DNA of 64,000 bases from Brassica napus (Eukaryota > Streptophyta > Magnoliopsida > Brassicales > Brassicaceae). The DNA is taken from contig NC_063437.1 in assembly GCF_020379485.1 (NCBI RefSeq), positions 18,563,726-18,627,725 of the forward strand. Direction: 5' to 3'. Below are positions 58,725-64,000 of this stretch, in pieces. Both the position numbers and the translations under genes were made by a program. The notes under the pieces are model-generated. The model was not told the origin of the DNA. It worked only from the letters and a program-made list of their open reading frames with translations, and searched no databases. The stretch's first letter is position 1. Every line of letters starts with the position of its first letter.

Positions 58725-59224
58725 TGAACGAGAAGAAGAAGAATATTTGTAGCATAGCGTGTTTTGGGATGTTGTTGAATTTCATGTAAATTTTCTTTTA
58801 CTATATTGGTTTTTATTTGGTCGGTTAACAACAATTATAACAGTTTACGTTACCAAATTATACTTTTGATATGGAATATTATTTTATTTCTTTCAAAACT
58901 ATGTACTATGCAATTGGTATATTCTCTAATTGATTCTCATGGGATGATATTTGTGTAAGTTCTATTTTTGGTTAAAAGATGGAGAAAATGAGAGATATGC
59001 AAATGAAGAAGACGCTTGGTCGGCCCCGCTAGAGATCTGCCATGTTACACGTGGCACGCTGTGCTCCGTCCCTAACGAGTTACGTGTGATGTTGATTAAT
59101 TTTCTTAACCTTTTATTTTTGTCGTATTTTATGTTTTAAATTAATTTTTCTTCCTTTTTTAGATTTTATTCGTTTCAGCTTTTCGCTCTTTCACTCTCTC
59201 ACTCTCTCTCTCCTCTACCTCGCA
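58725..59224 (+). promoter_or_regulatory. PDR6 3' region and SBE2.1 promoter
   Basis: About 500 bp between the PDR6 stop and the SBE2.1 start. It contains 'cacgtggc' (59049-59056), a G-box/ABRE-like core, about 175 bp before the ATG, and a CT-rich leader (59185-59218). An effect on expression is inferred only. Confidence 0.55.
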
Positions 59225-62200
59225 ATGGTTTACACGATGTCAGGCGTACGTTTCGCTCATCTTCCATCGATCAAGAGCTCGTCTCTCCCGACTTTCAATG
59301 ACGATCGGAGAGGCAACGCCGTTTCTTTCTCTCTCAGGAAGGACACTCGCTCCTCAGGTACTTGCTCGATCCATCTCTTCTTTCATTCCTTTTAATCTCC
59401 GTTCTGCACGCGTCTCGAGATTGGGGATTGCAATTGCTTGAACGATGCTTTGTTTCGTGTGTTCTGTGATTTGGTTATATGAATTAGTTTGAGGAAGTTT
59501 AGTAGATGATGGATTGATACATTATACATGTTCGTCTCTGGAAAATTTTAGTGATATATTAGAATTAGAAACTTTGGTTTAATGGACGAGATTTCTCCAA
59601 TTTAATAGTCTTCTATGATGTCAATAATAAGCTACATGTTTGTTCAGAATCTAGATGTTTGATCATTGTGGAAGTGTCTTGTTACTGTACTGAGTGTTCT
59701 GTGAGATGATACTTATCTTTTACCATATTAGAAAGCTTGAGCTGAGAGTAAACGAGTTTGTTATTCATCTGTAAAAATGCTCAAGTGTCTTTACAATCTG
59801 TACAAAGTAAAGTATATATACATATACGGTTTAGTATTGTGAAACTAAACCATTGGTTAGGCGAAAGGAAACCTTAACCAATCTAACCAGAACTTGGTTT
59901 TATATAGTTCTAATAATTTTGGTTATGTTTTCAAAACCTGAATTTTGATTCTGATAGCATGTTCTGAGCATAGCGAGATGAAACATTCGTGTCCCTCGTG
60001 GTTAATATGTATAAATCATTTGGTCCCAAATTAAGTTTAAAAAGTATATGTATTAGTTATGTAGCCCACTAGTTTGTAATTGTGTCTTTTTTATGGCATC
60101 AAATGTGCTAATTTCGTAGGGAAGATCTTTGGTCGGAAGCCATCTTCTGATTCTGAATCTTCTTCGTTAGCTACAACTCCATCTGAGAAACTCGGTGGCC
60201 ATCAGAGTGATAGCTCTTCAGCTGTCACTGGTCATGTAGAACCTCTGGAAACTGTCTCCCAAGATACTACTCAGGTTTGTACTTACATGCTCATGATAGA
60301 ATACATTTCTCCCCTCTACTGTTCTCAAATGCTTGTTATTAGGTACTTGACGATGTACATGCCCAGAGAATTGAAACAGAGGGACAAGATACATCTGGAA
60401 GTATGTCAGAGTCTTTCGTCCAAGAAGTTGGGCAGAGGAGGATTCCACCTCCTGGAGATGGGAAGAAAATATACGACATTGATCCTATGTTGAAGAGTCA
60501 TAATGGTCATCTTGATTATCGGTAAACTGTTTATTATATACCTTAACTTGTTTGCAAAGAATAGAAGTCTCATCATTGATTGCCTCACCAACCTATTAAA
60601 CAGTAGATTTTTTTGTTTTTCTTATGGGTTATATCAAGATATTTATCCTTCTCCTGGCTTAAAAACTTGTGTATCTATTCTTCGTTATATTCTAATCACC
60701 CAAGCCTGCCGTTGCAGATATGGACAGTACATAAAACTGCGTGAACAGATCGACAAGAATGAAGGTGGACTAGAGGCGTTTTCTCGTGGTTACGAAATAT
60801 TCGGCTTCACTCGAAGGTAAACATCATTTTAAATAGCTTTAACAACTCCTTTTATGGCATTTCAGCACTCTAGTCATGGTAAAAGTTTAGTAAATGCTCT
60901 ACAGATAGTTGGTATTGCAGTTGCTAATTATTATTCACTGCTTTGTTAGCGCCACTGGTATCACTTACCGGGAATGGGCACCAGGAGCTAAGGTTTTTTT
61001 CTCTCAGTTCTCTACCTAACAATAGAAATTTTTAGTGAATTTGTTTTTTGAATATTCAAATTACTGTTTTTTTTCTAACGAGTTGTTTGGCTGAATGTTT
61101 TCTTCCCAGGCAGCATCACTGATTGGAGATTTTAATAACTGGAATTCTAAAGTTGATGTCATGTCTCGGGTATGCTGTTGCACTCTATTATGATATTTAT
61201 TGTTAAACCGTCCGTATAAGCTAGCAGTTAAATTTTACTAAAAAAATTAGTGAATCGTGTTGGCGGCATGCTTTGCTCTGTTATCATTCTGTTCCTTTCT
61301 GAAAGTTTGATCTAAGACAGTCTTTTCAATGAAATTTTGAGCAGAACGAGTTTGGTGTGTGGGAAATATTTCTGCCGAATAATGCTGATGGCTCGCCAGC
61401 AATTCCCCATGGCTCCCGCGTGAAGGTAACATGTAAATGGTTTCTCAAGTGTTCAGATGTATAACACTTTTGTCCATTACAGCTTACTTCTTCTGCACAC
61501 TCTATAACAATTTTAGGAGGAAATCCATTTCCTCATTTATTTGCAGTTGTGAGAAAATATAGAAAGAAGCATCTTATTTACAACAGACAACTAGACAGCT
61601 TATATTCCAAGTGATATTTTTAGAGTTGTGAATTTTCAGTGCATTTTCCAATGATCTTGTACGAATTTATATTGGCAGAGAATTAGTATTGTGCTACATG
61701 TACCATATTGGATCGAATACAAAGTTTTTAGCTTTGTAAACTAGATTTGGACCCGCACAACTGTGCGGATATTAATTTTCATGTTTATATATATATATAT
61801 ATATATATATTACATAATTAGAATATATTTTTAAAGTTACTTATATATTTAAATGTTTATATATAACTATCTTAAATATAACAATTTGATAGTTTTCATG
61901 CTGTAAGTTAATTGATTATTTCAAATCATCACATATATTTGGTATTTTTTATTATATATATTTTAAAATTATTTTTTATTCAATTATTATGATCCTGATC
62001 CGTAATTCAAAGCGCTAGATTTCCTTTATCAGTATTTTTTTATGTTTATTCATTTAAGATAATAACTATATATATATAAAAGTTTAAGATAAGTTAATTT
62101 TATACATGAATTATCTAATTTACTAATGTTAACCAGTTCTACCAACATATTATATTTCTAGCATAAATTTTTAATGTTTGTCAAAATAAAATATATTAAT

Positions 62201-63938
62201 TTATCAATTTAAAATAATTTTATCATATTTAGTTAAATACAATTTTTTATTTTAAAATGATAGATATAACTATAAAATAGTAAAATTTGATATAATGTTT
62301 TTCATTTTATAAAAGATAACTGATTATTTGTAAAATAAATTTAATATATAATAAAATATATATATTAATGTATAATAACATTAATTTTATTACTAATTAC
62401 AAAATTAGAGAAAATATTTATATACAATTTTCGATAATATTTATATTTATTTTATTTATACTATATATAAATCAAATGGATCATCTATTGTTTAAATTTA
62501 ATTATTGATAGCCCAATAAAAATTTCTTGTAAGCCCAAAATTTAAATGATAAAATTAGATATTAAATGTAACATGACTTTCTAGGAATAGGTCCATTAAG
62601 TCCATTTTTAAAAAAAATCACACATGAATCAAGGTTGTGACTTCTCTTTTAATATATAAGATAATGTTTATTTTATTTCATGCATTGGTAGATTCGCATG
62701 GATACTCCAACTGGTATAAAAGACTCCATTCCAGCTTGGATCAAGTACTCTGTGCAGGCACCAGGCGAGATCCCGTACAATGGAGTATACTATGATCCTG
62801 CTGAGGAGGTACGAACGAGTATTCACTACTTTCTCATCTGTTTTGGTGTTTTTGTTGAGATGCTCTTAACTATGTGTATATGTGGTTTAATATTTGTCTC
62901 GCTTTTTCTGGTTTTATGATTTCGCTAAAGGCCTAAAGAGTACTCCATCCATTGTTTCAGGAGAAATATGTATTCAAACATCCTCGTCCAAGGAAGCCCA
63001 CATCACTGCGTATATATGAATCACATGTTGGAATGAGTAGTACGGTCCGTTTCTTTCCTCTTTTCTTGGAATGGTAATCACTACAATAAGCATGAAAATA
63101 TCACTGATAGAGGTAGGAGTGATGCAGACTGCATAAACTACACTTGACAGGACAATTCTTGTACATGCTTGACTTTGTCGCTGGTTGAGGACAGTGTAAT
63201 TAGGCATTTGAAGAGAATTTGGGAACTGGTCTTTTTGTAAAAGAATCTTATTTCTGTTTGTAGGCTCAGTCCTTAGATAACGTATAGTATTAATACAAGA
63301 ACGCAGAAGAAAACAAACTTAAGAGCTCCTTTTTTCGTTTCAGTTCCTTGAATGCTGAAGACTTTCACTTTTGACAATATGATAATGTGTAACATTATCT
63401 TTTATCTGCAGGAGCCAATGATAAATACATACGCCAACTTTAGAGATGATGTACTTCCCCGTATAAAAAAGCTAGGCTATAATGCTGTTCAGATAATGGC
63501 CATTCAAGAGCATTCCTACTACGCTAGCTTTGGGTACCTTCCTCTCTTAGATATAGCTCTTCTTTGTCCAACTTGATGAATTGGCATGTGACTCTACTAC
63601 ATTCAATGCAGGTATCATGTGACAAACTTTTTCGCTCCTAGCAGCCGCTTTGGAACACCTGATGACCTTAAATCTTTGATAGACAAGGCTCATGAGCTGG
63701 GTCTGGTTGTTCTGATGGATATTGTGCACAGGTATTGGCCTTCAAATACTTTTATTGTGGAAATGGACTGCTTTCATGGTTAATCATCACTGTATTGATC
63801 TAAACCAGCCATGCATCGAAAAACACACTGGATGGCCTGAACATGTTTGATGGCACTGATGGTCAGTATTTCCACTCTGGAGAGCGGGGTTATCACTGGA
63901 TGTGGGATTCTCGTCTTTTCAATTACGGAAGCTGGGAG
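59225..63938 (+). CDS. SBE2.1: Starch branching enzyme SBE2.1, first 441 residues (3' end outside window)
   Basis: Twelve exons in frame: 59225-59357, 60120-60274, 60343-60521, 60718-60816, 60950-60992, 61110-61169, 61345-61425, 62692-62808, 62961-63044, 63412-63533, 63612-63731, 63809-63938; the last donor (GAG/gtacgc) leads off the window. The enzyme makes alpha-1,6 branches in amylopectin in plastids. Seen: a Ser-rich plastid transit region and acidic linker (to about residue 150), an N-terminal CBM48-type domain ([22 protein letters not shown]), and the start of the GH13 barrel ([20 protein letters not shown], conserved region [19 protein letters not shown]). The catalytic Asp and Glu lie beyond the edge. 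It is called SBE2.1 rather than SBE2.2 because it follows PDR6 as At2g36390 does. Intron 7 contains a Helitron. Confidence 0.93.
61741..62661 (-). mobile_element. Non-autonomous Helitron in SBE2.1 intron 7 (921 bp)
   Basis: On the minus strand it starts TCTTATATATTAAAAGAGAAG-like at 62661 and ends ATCTAG at 61741, with a hairpin CCGCACAGTTGTGCGG just before the end. It sits between A and T of the host. The first 40 bp match the Helitron at 45314 almost base for base, in opposite orientation. Interior AT-rich with a (TA)n run near 61787-61812. It makes this intron about 1.27 kb. Confidence 0.9.
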
Positions 63939-64000
63939 GTACGCACTGTCTCCCTAGAGTCGATATTGCAATATCAATAAGATGGTCCTTTAGTGTACCA

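Overview
The window is nuclear DNA of a Brassicaceae plant, most likely a Brassica or close relative. It has spliced GT-AG genes, AT-rich intergenic DNA full of plant transposons, and four genes that match, in order and strand, what I remember of Arabidopsis thaliana chromosome 2 around At2g36340-At2g36390: a GeBP/storekeeper gene (24.7-26.9 kb), the BTB/LRR gene FBL11 (27.5-32.5 kb), the full-size ABC transporter PDR6/ABCG34 (52.4-58.7 kb) and starch branching enzyme SBE2.1 (59.2 kb to the right edge). The synteny is from memory; the reading frames and splice phases were worked out by hand from the sequence.

Layout. 1-4.2 kb: a Ty1/copia retrotransposon (minus) whose LTR lies inside an F-box gene. 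4.2-13.5 kb: a decaying tandem cluster of F-box/FBA genes (two apparently intact, two broken, one 3' remnant). 13.5-17 kb: intergenic DNA with a stray intron-containing piece of the ABCG gene and several MITEs. 17.3-21.7 kb: a spliced minus-strand gene for a 720-residue ABCE/RLI-like protein with altered signature and switch motifs and a duplicated N-terminal exon triplet. 22.3-24.0 kb: fragments of the FBL11 tail and of a TNL resistance gene tail. 24.7-32.5 kb: GeBP-like gene with an array of duplicated micro-exons, then FBL11. 32.6-34.6 kb: collapsed TIR-NBS-LRR pseudogene. 34.7-39.1 kb: a third FBL11 tail copy split by a nearly complete PIF/Harbinger transposon. 39-52 kb: transposon-rich insertion (LINE, SINE, hAT MITEs, Helitron, Harbinger MITEs, a 130-bp inverted repeat) separating FBL11 from PDR6. 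52.4-64 kb: PDR6 and SBE2.1, the latter with a second Helitron in an intron.

The genes do not form an operon-like system. Their functions are independent: predicted SCF substrate receptors (F-box), probable CUL3 adaptor (BTB), plasma-membrane export (ABCG), plastid starch synthesis (SBE), a transcription regulator (GeBP) and a putative non-canonical ABC ATPase. The most interesting material is the ABCE-like gene, the micro-exon array, and precisely readable transposon insertions, one of which has its empty-site paralogue in the same window.
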